A stretch of 64,000 nt of DNA from Owenia fusiformis (lineage: Eukaryota; Annelida; Polychaeta; Sabellida; Oweniidae). Shown piece after piece: positions 1 through 12,800 of the stretch. The notes under the pieces were generated by a model. The model made no database searches, was not told the origin of the DNA, and saw only the letters and a list, made by a program, of their open reading frames with translations. The stretch covers positions 26,847,985-26,911,984 of the forward strand of contig CAIIXF020000004.1 in assembly GCA_903813345.2 (NCBI GenBank), written 5' to 3'. The first letter of the stretch is position 1, and each line of letters starts with the position of its first letter. Made by a program: the position numbers and the translations under genes.

Positions 1-717
1 TATGATATTTGGCATTTACTATATATTCTGTTTGTAGAAATGCCAGCCATTTCTGTTCGATGGGATTCGCTACGCTTTGGCGTTGCCGTTGTTCTGGTTA
101 TGTTATATTTTATCCTTTTTACCTGCTATTATTGTATATTCAGTCAAGTTTAGACTATGGAAGCAATCATGATTTGCCAATAGGGTGTGGTGGGAGCTAA
201 ATAGAGTGTGGTGCTGTGCCACAGTCTAAAAGCCTGGAGAGAGCCCTACATATGTTACTGCTTCATTTAATGTCTTTATTTACATCAAGTTACAAGACAC
301 ACGTAAATGGTGTTCAGCAGTGCGTGATCGGCGAAGGGCAGATGTTATTGCCTTGTAAAGCATTGTTTTGAGAAAATTACAGGGCCATAGGTTCAGTGTT
401 TACTATTTTATGGAAAAGAGTGCATGAACTTTCAGGACACCCTGTATATAGTTGAGATGTTTTTTGCTTTTGAGTCAGAGAATGGCGCAGCTAGGTTTGA
501 TTATCAGAGAGAGTGGTACTGCGCCTGGAGGTTCTTATAGCCTAGTGAGAACCACGCTGCGTTAGTAATTTTTTAACTATGATCATCAGTTACTGAATCA
601 AATCATGGCATCCTTGGAACATAGGCCTGGGCACATTTTTTTATTTTAATGTATGCGTATTTAATGTCATAAATAATTTTGCCATTTTAAAGCTTTCTAC
701 CTGACATTTTATTAGAA
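1..717. other. Upstream region of the SLC16 gene, no recognised gene
   Basis: I see no convincing coding exon here. A CACCCTGTATA end of the TA-flanked CAGGGTG element type found repeatedly in this window lies near 425-436. A possible splice acceptor (pyrimidine-rich tract ending in AG at 714-715) sits just before the ATG at 718, so a 5' untranslated exon may lie further upstream, inside this stretch or outside the window. Confidence 0.4.
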
Positions 718-889
718 ATGGAGAAAGAAAATGATGAAAATGACACGGTCAATAAGCCTACAAAGCAAGAGGATGTGGAACCGACGGCAACCATGACAAA
801 CCACAGAAATGAGTCACCAGATGTGGATTCTAAAGACAACAGGAGAGGAATTCCAATTGACAAAGGATGGGGCTGGGTCTGCGTGTTTG
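718..889 (+). CDS. MCT exon 1: N-terminus and start of TM1
   Basis: Residues 1-57 plus the first base of codon 58. The tail is acidic and polar, rich in Glu, Asp, Asn and Lys. It leads into the SLC16 motif DKGWGWVCVF. The donor is GTAAGA at 890. The ATG at 718 is chosen because it is the first Met of the open frame and an acceptor-like AG lies two bases before it. The frame continues past the donor only to a short intronic stop. Confidence 0.85.
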
Positions 890-3800
890 GTAAGAACTTT
901 CACCAGAAGTGGTGACAAATTGTTATTGTCTCTAACTTTTTTGTGGATGATGTTCGGCAGTTGGCGTTTAGCGGTCAGTGCCTGTTACAAATGGCAGGTT
1001 GTAGCATTTTGCATGTTAATTCAAAATTGTCTGTTTTTGTGACTAGCAGTTGGTGTCAGTTTTGGCATTTTCCTCAAGCATCTATTACGAATTTTTACTC
1101 TTTTTATTATTGCAATCAGAAATCAACTTGTTATAATTTGTCATGGCAATGTCTTGTTCTATCAAGAGCATAGCAAGGATCCAAAAATTTGTGAGGCAAT
1201 TTTGAATTAGTGTGGCAATTTTGAATTAGAGAGGCAATTTTAAATTGATGAGGCAATTTTGAATTAGTGAGGCAATTTTGAATAAGTGAGGCAATTTGAA
1301 TTGATGAGGCAATTTTGAATTAGAGAGGCAATTTTAAATTGATGAGGCAATTTTGAATTAGTGAGGCACTTTTGAATTAGTGAGGCAATTTTGAATTGAT
1401 GAGGTAATTTTGAATTAGTGAGGCAATTTTGAATTAGTGAGGCAATTTTGAATTGGTGAGGCAATTTTGAATTGGTGAGGCAATTTTGAATTGGTGAGGC
1501 AATTTTGAATTAGTGAGGCAATTTTGAATTAGTGAGGCAATTTTGAATTAGTGAGGCAATTTTGAATTGGTGAGGCAATTTGGAATTGGTGAGGCAATTT
1601 TGAATTAGCGAGGCAATTTTGAGTAAAAACTCTACCACAGATTTTATTTCCAAAGTTTCAATTAAAAAATGTGTCTGAATGAATATTTTTCTGTACTACT
1701 TTGGCAAGGCAGTTGTCTTTGGCGAGGCAGTTGTCTTTGGCGAGGCAGTTGTCTTTGGCGAGGCAGTTGTCTTTGACGAGGCAGTTGTCTTTGCCTCGCC
1801 TGCCTAATGGTACTCCCTTGTGACACCATCAAAAAGAATTTTCCCCAAGATGGCCGTCACTTTAAAAATGGTGGGAATTCTTCATTAACATTAAAACATT
1901 TTATTTATTAATTTTCAGCTTGTTTTATGATGCACGTTATAATCGTCGGAATTGGAAAATCTTTTGGAATTCTGTTTATCCCGTTTGCTGAAAAGTTCGG
2001 GAGTTCGTCGAGGGAGACTGCCTGGATCACCGCTTTGATGGCTTTCGTGGCACTCTCAGGAGGTAAGATTTCCTTTACCTTGTTGATTTTTTAATACTGA
2101 ACATTGGTAGGTGTTCACTTTAGAAAAGGTAATTTATACAGAAGTCAGAAGAGTATGTGCGGATATTAGAGAGATTTCGCACCTAGTGAAAGTACAACAT
2201 ATAACGTATACTTATACTTATAGGTAAAAGTACAAGGTGTTTCATAATGTGAGCTTTTCGTCAGGAAAAATCTTCTCGGACTGTAATAAATACAGGTCAA
2301 AGGGATGCCATTTGTAGCATGTTTAGTTGATCCAAATGTGTTTGTCTAGAATAAAATAGGCTCATATATAGTACATATGTTATAGACCCATCTCTTCTCA
2401 AATTGACTTTTTGGAGATGCTCGTTATGAAACACCCTGTATGTCATATGTTGAGCTACTGAATGGGTCGTTTCCAGGAATTGCTAGAACCTACTGGTTTG
2501 ATTGGTGTTTCAAATTGATGGTTAAATTATTTAATTGGATACTGTTCCCACTCAGCCGATTAATTCTAAAAAATGCTTGCGGTCAATTGTTCCACACACA
2601 TGTAGGCAAATCTTTATTCGGAGATCCAACTGTATACGTTATCATCTACGTAAATATACCGTTTTGTAAGTTCATTGAACTTATACTGATCATGAAAACA
2701 TTGAAATAATCAACTTGTTTATGTAATGACTCACTTTAAAAAATCATGACTCCCTTTAAAGGATCGTGTTTATAATACACTACAACTACAAGGACACGGA
2801 AGCAAGCATTTAATTATAATGTGCATAATCTACACGTGCAGATGACAGTGCATTTATAGTCTCTAGTTGATGGAGCTTTTCTATAACGGGAATCGTTATG
2901 TTCCATTAAGTACAATTTAAAATTGATTTAAGTAAATATAATAGTTCGACATGACCCTTTAAACTATACGTATACGTATAAGTTGTACTTTCACTTATGT
3001 GCGAAATCTCTCTATTACTAGAGTATAGTGTATTACTAGAGACGAGGGGTGTTCATTAAAGGGGGCCATTCGATTCAACGATCATCGACCAGTGTCAAAA
3101 TATGTTTAAGTTTGGATATAATATATATTTTTATTATCTCCAAAGAAACCACCGGGATGAACATTATTTCGGCTGATATTCCTCTTGAAACGTGGTGAAT
3201 CTTCAAAATCTAAAAGTGGGACTCCCTTTATAGAAGCTTTGTTCTGAATTTACATTTCTTAATGCTGAAATTGAGAGTTTATCCATACATTTTAAGAAAA
3301 TAGGTAGTCAACAACGATGTTAAGCCAAATATTGACCTGATAGCTCAGAAAAAATAAAAAAATTCGAATTTTCTCTCTACACTCCTTGTTGCCCCTTTAA
3401 GACAGAGAGGTGTGCATTAAGACAGGTTTTACTGTAATGCTAGTGACATACTGTGTATACCCTAACACCTCTCTAATTCGAACACATTTTTTTCGTGATA
3501 GCAAATCTGATATCTTTCATTGACTCAGATATTTAAAAAACCTTGAAATATGAACACCTACTAATCTGAACACTTTTAGCTTGTCCTAGTGGTGTTTAGA
3601 TTAGACAGGTTTTATTGTTAGTACCTCAGTATAAATACTCGTATCTGATTGGTCAATTATCGGTAAACATTTCTGTCTGTACCCCACCTGTGCATCATGG
3701 GATATCATATTATTGACCGCGTATGTTATTGTACTACACTTGTGAATTATGGAAAATATGATGTCATAATGTTTACAGAAAAAACATGGTAGAGAGACAT

Positions 3801-6800
3801 TTTGTAAACGTTGATGAAAGTGATATTTTGACTTTGCTAGACGACCAGTATAGCAATATACAAAAAGAAACGTAAAATTAACATTAATTTTCTAGTGAGT
3901 ATGCAGTGATGTGCAGAAAACAGAGAGTTTAGCTTCCACTGTCTTAAGATTTTCTTAAAAAATTATTGCTGACGTGGTTCGGAGAAAAGATTGTAAAATG
4001 AAGCCATGATTGATGATTGTCTTCTATATGTGTATTATTAGTTTCTTCTGACTAACCAATCAATTGTAGACCTCTCCATTCGATCAACTGTCAAAATCAT
4101 ATACCTCAACTGTAAACCTTGAAACTACTGTTGACCTCGACCTTCGTTCTCTGTCAACAATAGTGTCTCGGTTTACAGTCTCGGTATACAATTTTGCCGG
4201 ATGACCTCTGGAGAGGTCAACAATTGTAAACTGTATTTCGGTAGTTGTGTTGATAACATACAAAAAAGTTTTGATTAAAAAACAACAATAATGTTATGGC
4301 AATTAACATTAGGTAGTATATTAAAATATTCATTAGTTTTTGTCAATTTTAATGGGTTTAGGAAATAGCAGCGTGAACAAAAGAAAAGTTGAATGTGAGA
4401 TATACATGTGGATATAAATGCACTAACCATATTATAAGTACTTAAATAAGAGGGGGAGAAACCCCAGGGTTCAAAGATGACATACGCTTATAATGTAAAT
4501 CTGTATTGAGATGACATCGTCGCTGATTGGTTTAGCGAGTCAATCGTTGATTGGTTTAAAACTAGGTCAACTTGAAAACTTTGAAAACCAAGATGGAGGG
4601 TACATTTTCGACAAAAGGAGGTGCGCGAAGGAGGAAATCGTATGTCATCAATTGAATCATGGGGTTTTCCCTCCTCTTTACTTAAATGATGTCTCTATCA
4701 CCCTTCAGGCTACCATCCAATCACATCAATCACATGCCCAGCATCAAAAATCACTGCATCTATTTTCCCTCCTGTAACATCTTTTATCTCTATGAACTGT
4801 TTCCCACGCGAAGCCCCCCCCCCCTCCACAACCCCTAAACTACTGTTAACATTGCTCCTTATTTTATATTCAAAAGCGCATCATTGTCTTCTACAATGCC
4901 ATGCATGCATTTGGTGATTGAAGATAATTTTGTAAATGTAACTACTGATGATAATTGATAAATAAATAAATTTAAAAAAAAACCTAGATCTCCAAGTATT
5001 ATATTTATTGCACAGTCCTTTATCAAGATGGCCTGCTTCCGGTAGCAGATTTTCATATGTGTGCAGTTAGCTCATAATCTCTAGTTTAAAAAGTTATTCA
5101 TATTTATTGAGCGTCATAAGGAAGTAATAAATTAACAGTTTTAGTGTCTCACTTTTGTAAAGAACACATCTCAATACATCGCTGTTACAAAACTGCTAGC
5201 ATTCACTAGGGCAGAGCATTTGTACTGAAAGGAGCGTTTTCAGTACAAATATGTACTGAAAAATGTACTAGTTTTGTTTCAGTACAAATTTAAGTATATT
5301 TTTGTACTGAAAAATGCACTGAATTTTTTTCAGTACAAATTCATGTACTGAAAAATATACTGAATTTTAAGTACAAATTTAAGTATAAATATGTACTGAA
5401 AAATGTACTGAATTTTAAGGACAAATTTAAGTGCAAAAATATACTGAAAAATGCACTGAAAATTTAAGGATAAATTTAAGTACAAATATATACTGAAAAA
5501 TGTACTGAAATTTAAGTGCAAAAGTCAGTATAAAAATGTACTGAAAAATATACTGAAATTTAAGGATAATTTTAAGTATAAATATATGCAATGAGAAATA
5601 TTTGTGCCCAATAATGGAAATAAGAGAAAACGTAAATGTAAGGCATACTTTATAAACTCTAAATCACTCAAAAAGTTCTTAGAATGGTGAAAAAGTGCAT
5701 GATTTTAAAAGAATTTTTGGCCGGGGGGGGGGGGGGGGGGAGGGGTTCACTTGGACCCCTGAAACCCCCCCCCCCCCCAACAGGAATGCTATTACATTAT
5801 GAAATTATTTTGGATGCTTCCTTTACAGCAGCCTTCAACCAAACTTAAAATAGTCTCTCTGTAATCAGGTTTGTTTTGCCTTGTCAAAATATTTTGTTTT
5901 GTTAGTGGATTAATAAAGTTTCTTTAGACACATCCTTTAAAGCAGACTCTAATCAAACTGGAGAGGCTAGGTTTACTGTAATCAAGTGATTTCCTTTTTA
6001 GAAGTTATGTTTATGGATTTATTAAAAACGGCCTAAATCACTCAAAAAGTTCTTAGAATGGTGAAAAAGTGCATGATTTTAAAAGAATTTTTGGCCGGGG
6101 GGGGGGGGGAGTTCGCTTGGACCCCTGAACTGTAATCAGGTTTGTTTTGCCTTGTCAAAATATTTTGTTTTGTTAGTGGATTAATAAAGTTTCTTTAGAC
6201 ACATCCTTTAAAGCAGACTCTAATCAAACTGGAGAGGCTAGGTTTACTGTAATCAAGTGTTTTCCTTTTAATAAGTTATGTTTTTGGATTTAATTATTTA
6301 AGACCATCCTGTAATAATATCTGATTGCATTTTCTCCATCAATAAATTTCTTTTTAGCCCGATCAAACCTATCAAATATAATGCATATATAAGGGTTATG
6401 TACTGGGAGGTTTTGGATACCCATATTTCCTGAGGGATAAACCCTTTATTTAAAACTGATCGTACATAACATGTGTATTCCATACCTTTTGAGGTTTCTA
6501 GATACATTCTACCTTATTAAGTTCTAAAATTCAAAAACATTAAAGGTACTCATTTTCTCAGTCTTAAAAATAAGTTTTTCATGAGATTTTCACTCATATT
6601 GCTTGAGCAAATTAATTAATTGATATCAAAATTAAAATATATCACATGAACACAGAACCTCATTTGTTCGAGTATAGCAAAATCCATGGTATAGATGTCA
6701 AAGTCAGGAAGATGTCGTAATTCAAAATCTAAGTATATTTTTCAGTATAAATTTACACTTAAATATGCCCTTAAATTTCAGTATATTTTTCAGTACATAT

Positions 6801-9800
6801 TTGCACTTAAAATCACACTTAAATTTCAGTATATTTTTAAGTACATATTTGCACTTGAAATCACACTTAAAATTCAGTATATTTTTCAGTATAAATATAT
6901 ACTGAAAAATGTACTTAAAATTTCAGTACATTTTTCAGTACATATATATACTGAAATTTGCACTGAAATTTTAAGTATATTTTTCAGTACATATTTATAC
7001 TGAAAAATATACTTAAAAATTCAGTACATTTTTCAGTACATATTTGTACTGAAAACGCTCCTTTCAGTACAAATGCTCTGCCCTAGTGATTGTTCTTCCT
7101 CGTAATCCGGGATGAATGACAATTACATATTTGAAGCAAGACCCCCCCCCCCCCCTTTAACTGCTTGCATATGATAATAGAGAAAATCATTTGAGAAACC
7201 AATGTTTGAATGGAGAAAATTAAATATCTTTCAAAATCTGCTACTGGAAGGCAGGTCATCTTGTGCCATGAGACCCGACCCAGTGAAAAATAGTTAAGAT
7301 GAAATTCCTATTTTAGCCTATTTACTAAATACAGAATTGTAAGTATGATGTCACGTTTTGGCACTAAAATGGACTATTAAAAGATAAATGATAATAGATT
7401 TAATTTAATAATTCTCAATTATGTAACTGTTTTTTGAAATTCTCTTTTTTCTATTTCTTTTAGATTGATTGGTAACTTTGACTTGTCCAACTTTCATATT
7501 TTTAAAGGTTTCTCCTGATTCCTTGCTTTAATGGTGATGGTTTTTATAGGTTTATACATTAATTGCATTTTAGGATTATATACATGTACTTCATCAGTAC
7601 TATTTTAGCTTTGAATAGTTCTTTGATATCCATTTTACTTATGATTTTCATATTTTGAAAATGGCCATTTTCCAAAATGAGGCTTGTACATCTTTGTACA
7701 CACTGCAAGAACTACTTGCCCTCAAAGGTTCACGATTTGTTCCATAGCAAAGATAAGAAACATGAATTCCATATATATATATTTAGCAAACAATCTCTTG
7801 GTTTGTACAGGGTGGTCCAAAAAATGCCACTTTTTTCAAGACACTATAACCTTTTCATTTTCCAACCTACATACACCAAATTTTGCAGTTATCCAGTGCC
7901 AGGGGTCCTAATTTATAAAATAATGTAACAAGTCCTTCAATTTGAATTGCATTTGATCAGTATCAATGAAATGTTGACTTAGTTTCTTTCAACTTGTCTT
8001 AATTGCCAGCTTTAGCTGAGCAATTTTTGAGATTTGGTGTCTTTATACCATCTCCTGGAGACCTTCCCGTAGCCTATATTCACTGGGGTTTACATCAGGA
8101 CTATTAGCTCGGTGGTCATCAGGCCGTATCAGTTCAGGTACATTATGCAAATTCTGTTCATTTCTCATGGCACACCACATGTTTAAGTGAGTCGCGGGTG
8201 ACATATTTTATTCAAGTAAAAGGGTACAATTCATAACCCATGGATAGATTGCATCTTCAAGTTTCATTTGGTATGCAAATTGTGATTTTTGATCAAAAAT
8301 TAAAAAAGCTATAGCATCTTGAAAAAAAAGTGGCGTTTTTTGGCCCACCCTGTACATGTAAGCCCATGGTTTGTATTCCACAGAATTACCAGTGGAAAGT
8401 ATAAACTTTAATAGAATGAGTTAAGTGTAGTGGAGAGTGTTCAGATTTTGGGTTTGTTTACCATGGTGATGCATTAATTGAACTTGTAACCAGGTGATGA
8501 CATTTTTTATGTTAATTCTTTGTTTTATTTGTTGTAGGACCATGCGCTAACAGTCTTAGCGTTCGTTACTCCAGCAGAAAGGTTGTTTTTATCGGTGGTC
8601 TCTTAGCTGCGTTGGGGTGCGTCCTTAGTGCATTTGCAACTCGCATCTGGCATCTATATATAACATATGGAGTTATTTCAGGTAAAAGGTTCATAAAGTT
8701 TGACTTTTAAGATACACTTACATAAACATTGAGACACATACATGAGACACTTACATAGAGATGTACATATAGATAGTCCATAGAGATATCTTAAAGACAC
8801 TTAATAGAGAGTGAGACTTTAAACAGGCAATGCGCTTATTTTTGAAGGAAAAAGGACAAAATATTATTTGAGACATGTCACTCACACAGTCAATCAAATA
8901 TGATAAAAACTTTAATTTGGGTCAATACTGAAGTGAAAAAAAAATTACTCACATAGAAAACAGCATTTGAAGTTCAGAGATCACAAGAAGTGAATTACCA
9001 CTTTCCACAAAGTGTATGTTTTTAAATAACTCTTGGACTAAAAGATGGCGTGTGGTTGAAAATCCTATCAAAAATGAATGTACAATTAATACAAACAACA
9101 ATGCCATCTTTCTATGGCATTGCTAAAAACTTGACATCTATAAATTGAAAGATCAAAAATATTTTTTCATGATCTAGTGTTAACTCTGATGTGGTCTGTT
9201 TGAGCTGTTTTTGGTGTCAAATGGAAGATCAGGTAAATAGTATGAAGTGAGACTTCATTTTCGCACATTGTCCCTTTAATAAAGACACATACAGAGAAAC
9301 CTCTTTTTCTGGGAAGGGGGAATTAAATAGACCTTTCTAATAAATGCTGCCACCTTTTGGTAGATCAAAGAAACTAGGACATATTGGCTAGATTGATGAT
9401 GTCATTGGTTGTTAGATTGAGGATGTCATTGGCTAGATTGATGATGTCATTGGTTATTGGTAGCAATCTGTCCAAGATATCTAAAGGTGGCGGGTTTTAC
9501 TAAAAAGTTTTTTTCTCTACCTCTGGTCATAACAAGGGTGCATGCACAATTTGAAACTTAGACCAAAAGTTAAGTTTTCTTTGTTTTTTCCAGGAATAGG
9601 TTCTAGTCTAGCTTATGCTCCTAGCATCGTGCTTGTTGGGCAGTATTTTGACAAGAGGCGAGCTTTAGCCAATGGTCTTGCCATATCTGGGGCAGGAGTC
9701 GGGACATTTGTTATGCCATTGTTGATGAGGTTTTTTCTAGATGTTTATAGTGTTGAGGGCACCATGATTGTTCTTGGTAAGTCACACATATCCATTTTTA

Positions 9801-12800
9801 GGATAATATTTGACAAACATTCCATTGTTTCACGATAGAATTTTCTATTTGATGGATTGTTTCGAAATTTTCAAAGATGCATCTTGGTAGTAAAATACAG
9901 AACTATAGGTAGTTATAGTTTGGGCATCCTGAGTATATTTGAAGGTACCCCCAAGAAAAATTGAAAATGAGGTTTCATTGTGTAGTGTTCTTGGGGGTTT
10001 TAAAATACGAAATTCCGACTAATATAGACTTAGCTAATAGAATGTAAATTATTGGCCATGTTTTCATAATATCCAATACATTTATATTTATAGTTGGGGT
10101 AATGCAATATATCAATATAAAAAATTATCTTTTCTCTAATTTTCGATTTATGCATATATGACGCTACGCCATTGTATGGATTGTGTGTACTATATATGCC
10201 TTGTATTTTTATATTTCAGGAGGTGTGGTCCTTAATGTGTGTATTTGTGGTATGCTACTACGTCCTACTGAATTCTATACTAAACAGCATGACAAGAAAA
10301 ACAGCTTTAATTTCCATAACAAGAAAAACAGCTTAGAAACACATAACAATAGAAGTACTGTTGCCAAGGTTACAGTGACATCAACAGTGGAGGAAAGATC
10401 TCGGCTTTTAAGTGAGCAAGAGTCTAAAAATGATGTCAGTATGACTAGAGAGACAAATGGGGACACTTGTGATGTCAGTATGGACACTTGTGATGTCAGT
10501 ATGGACACTTGTGATGTCAACATGGACACTTGTGATGACAGTGTGCCTTATGATACAAGTAATCAATGTAACACATTGCCAAAGATTGATGGCAAGGAAC
10601 AGAAAATCCGTGACAAGGAATTTCATGAAACTCCATTCAGACTTCGTGCAAATACGACTCCAACACGTCACACTTTCGACATTGTTCCCAAAAAATCTAG
10701 TCACAAGAGTGTAAATATCCAAAGCGCGAAATCTCATTCACAAATAGATCATATGGAGTTGTATGAGACCAAAAATGACAACCTTTGTACTGAAAATCAA
10801 AAGGAGAAAAGCAAACATGTGTTGCCAAAGCTAAAGAAAATAAATGATTTAATTCATTTGGAACCTCATGCTAGTAGTATATACGCAAGCACGGGTGATG
10901 TCGTGACTTCTTTACAGGACATTCCATTGAGTATACGCACTCCCCATGATATTGAATCTACTATAAACACCCCCTCTGAAAAAATTCAAGATCTGAATGA
11001 AACCAAAATACCTCAGAAACAATCTTTATTTTCTCGTTTGTTTCAAATACGCAAAAAGACAAAAAATAATACAACAACGAGTGCTACATTATTTGAATGG
11101 TCGCTTCTAAAGAACCCAGTCTTTATGGTTTACATTCTCGGAACTTTCTTCGCCAGCGTTGGGTATCCTGTGACGTTCCTTATGGTCCCGCCACACGCAA
11201 TTTCTCTCGGGATTCCCGATTCAAGGGCTGCCTTATTAGTATCAATTATTGGTATCTGTGATTTGATTGGACGAGTGGTCTTTGGATGGGTGTCTGATTT
11301 GAAAATATTCCCAAGAAGATACGGATTCTTTGGTGCCATGGCGATCAGTGGTGGATTTTGTATGGTGGTGCCATCTTTAACAACATTTCCAGGTACAATA
11401 TTGAAAAATAGAATAATTTGAAGTTGATAAGGTTAAATTGTGGTGATTCTTTTTGCATATACCAGGCCGATCAATAAGTTCTGAGAAAAAATCTTTTGAA
11501 TTAAGAGTTTAATGAGTTTCTACAGGGTATGTATATAAAATAATGCATGTAGCATGTACATGTATAATCCAAATTTCATGAAGTATCTTGCTTTTTGGAG
11601 AAAAAAGGTTATTATGGTGTCCAACTTTTTTGTGGTCTTTGTTCAGCAGTTGTCATTCATTGTTCACTCTCTGTAACAAATGGCAGGTGGTAACATTTTG
11701 CATGTTAGCTAATACCAGCTTGTTTTGATTACATTTGCATTGTTTTCATGTACATATGTAGATTCTGTTTAAACTGTAAATACAGGGTATGCCAAAAGAT
11801 TTGCAACTTTTTAAAAATGCTACAAAAGTATCATAACATTGGGGTATTGGTAGTGGCAAAAATGATAAATCTCCGACACAAGAATAAATCACATTGATAT
11901 TTCAAGATCTGACGAAAAATTGAAGGCAGTACCAGCTTATGTATTTGAATGGTAAAATATCCCTCTCAAGTTTTACTGGAATTTTTTAATGTCAATACCT
12001 TAATGTAATGATACTTTTTTAGCCTTTTAAAAAAAGTTGCAAAGTTTTTTGCACACCCTGTATCTATCATAATTATTTGCTTTTTGCTTATGTATATATA
12101 CTTTTTGATTTTCATAGGACTTATAGTCTTCAGTGTTGGTATCGGGTTGTTTGGCGGATCATTCGTTGCCCTCATTGCAGTAATGTTAGTTGATGTCCTT
12201 GGTCCAGAGAGACTCTTCAGTGCATTCGGAATATGTGTGTTATTCCAAGGAGTTGCCCACCTGACTGGACCTCCATTTGCAGGTATAAATATTTATTTGA
12301 CTACATTTTGAAATGTTGTTAGTAGAGAGGTTATGGTTAATGTTTGAAAGAGAACTTGTACATTATTTGTGGGGAAAGATTATTAACCTAGATATATTTT
12401 TAAAATATTCTTTGGGATAGTTGGGATTTGCTGTCATTATGTGACTGGTTTTACTTGTACATATCTATTGGGCAGAATTATACAGTTCTTAATTACCTGC
12501 GTTTTTGTAAAAATGTTCTTTTTTCTGCTCAATTTTTAGTTCAACATCCTTTTCAGGAAAATTTCTTTATTTCCGATTCTTTATATTCAACTTACATCAT
12601 TGTAGAAAAGTTCTTATTTCTATCTTTTATTGTACTCAGCCTGATTTTTTAAAATGTTCTTGTTTTTCAGGCTGGCTGCAAGATATTACAGGAAGCTGGA
12701 ACCTGTCATTTTACATGTGCGGCAGTATGCTTCTAATAGGGACAATCATCCTTTTGTTTGAACCAGTTGGAAGAAAATATATGGACAGAAAGTCTGAGAC

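Noticed and set aside
1-200. 63-codon frame at the left edge
   Set aside because: No start context, domain or splice signals; length is expected by chance.
4511-4777. 88-codon plus frame
   Set aside because: Begins inside the Mutator-like MITE and has no protein likeness.
5330-7003. Open frames in the arms of the CACTA-like element (5330-5521 minus, 6695-7003 plus)
   Set aside because: Repetitive QYIF-type peptides from the palindromic arm words; not transposase.
7677-7928. Two overlapping plus frames of 75-83 codons
   Set aside because: They cross the left end of a mariner-type MITE and share no known domain.
10275-10737. Antisense and alternate-frame open stretches over MCT exon 5
   Set aside because: Shadows of the real exon; the heptad repeat keeps several frames open.
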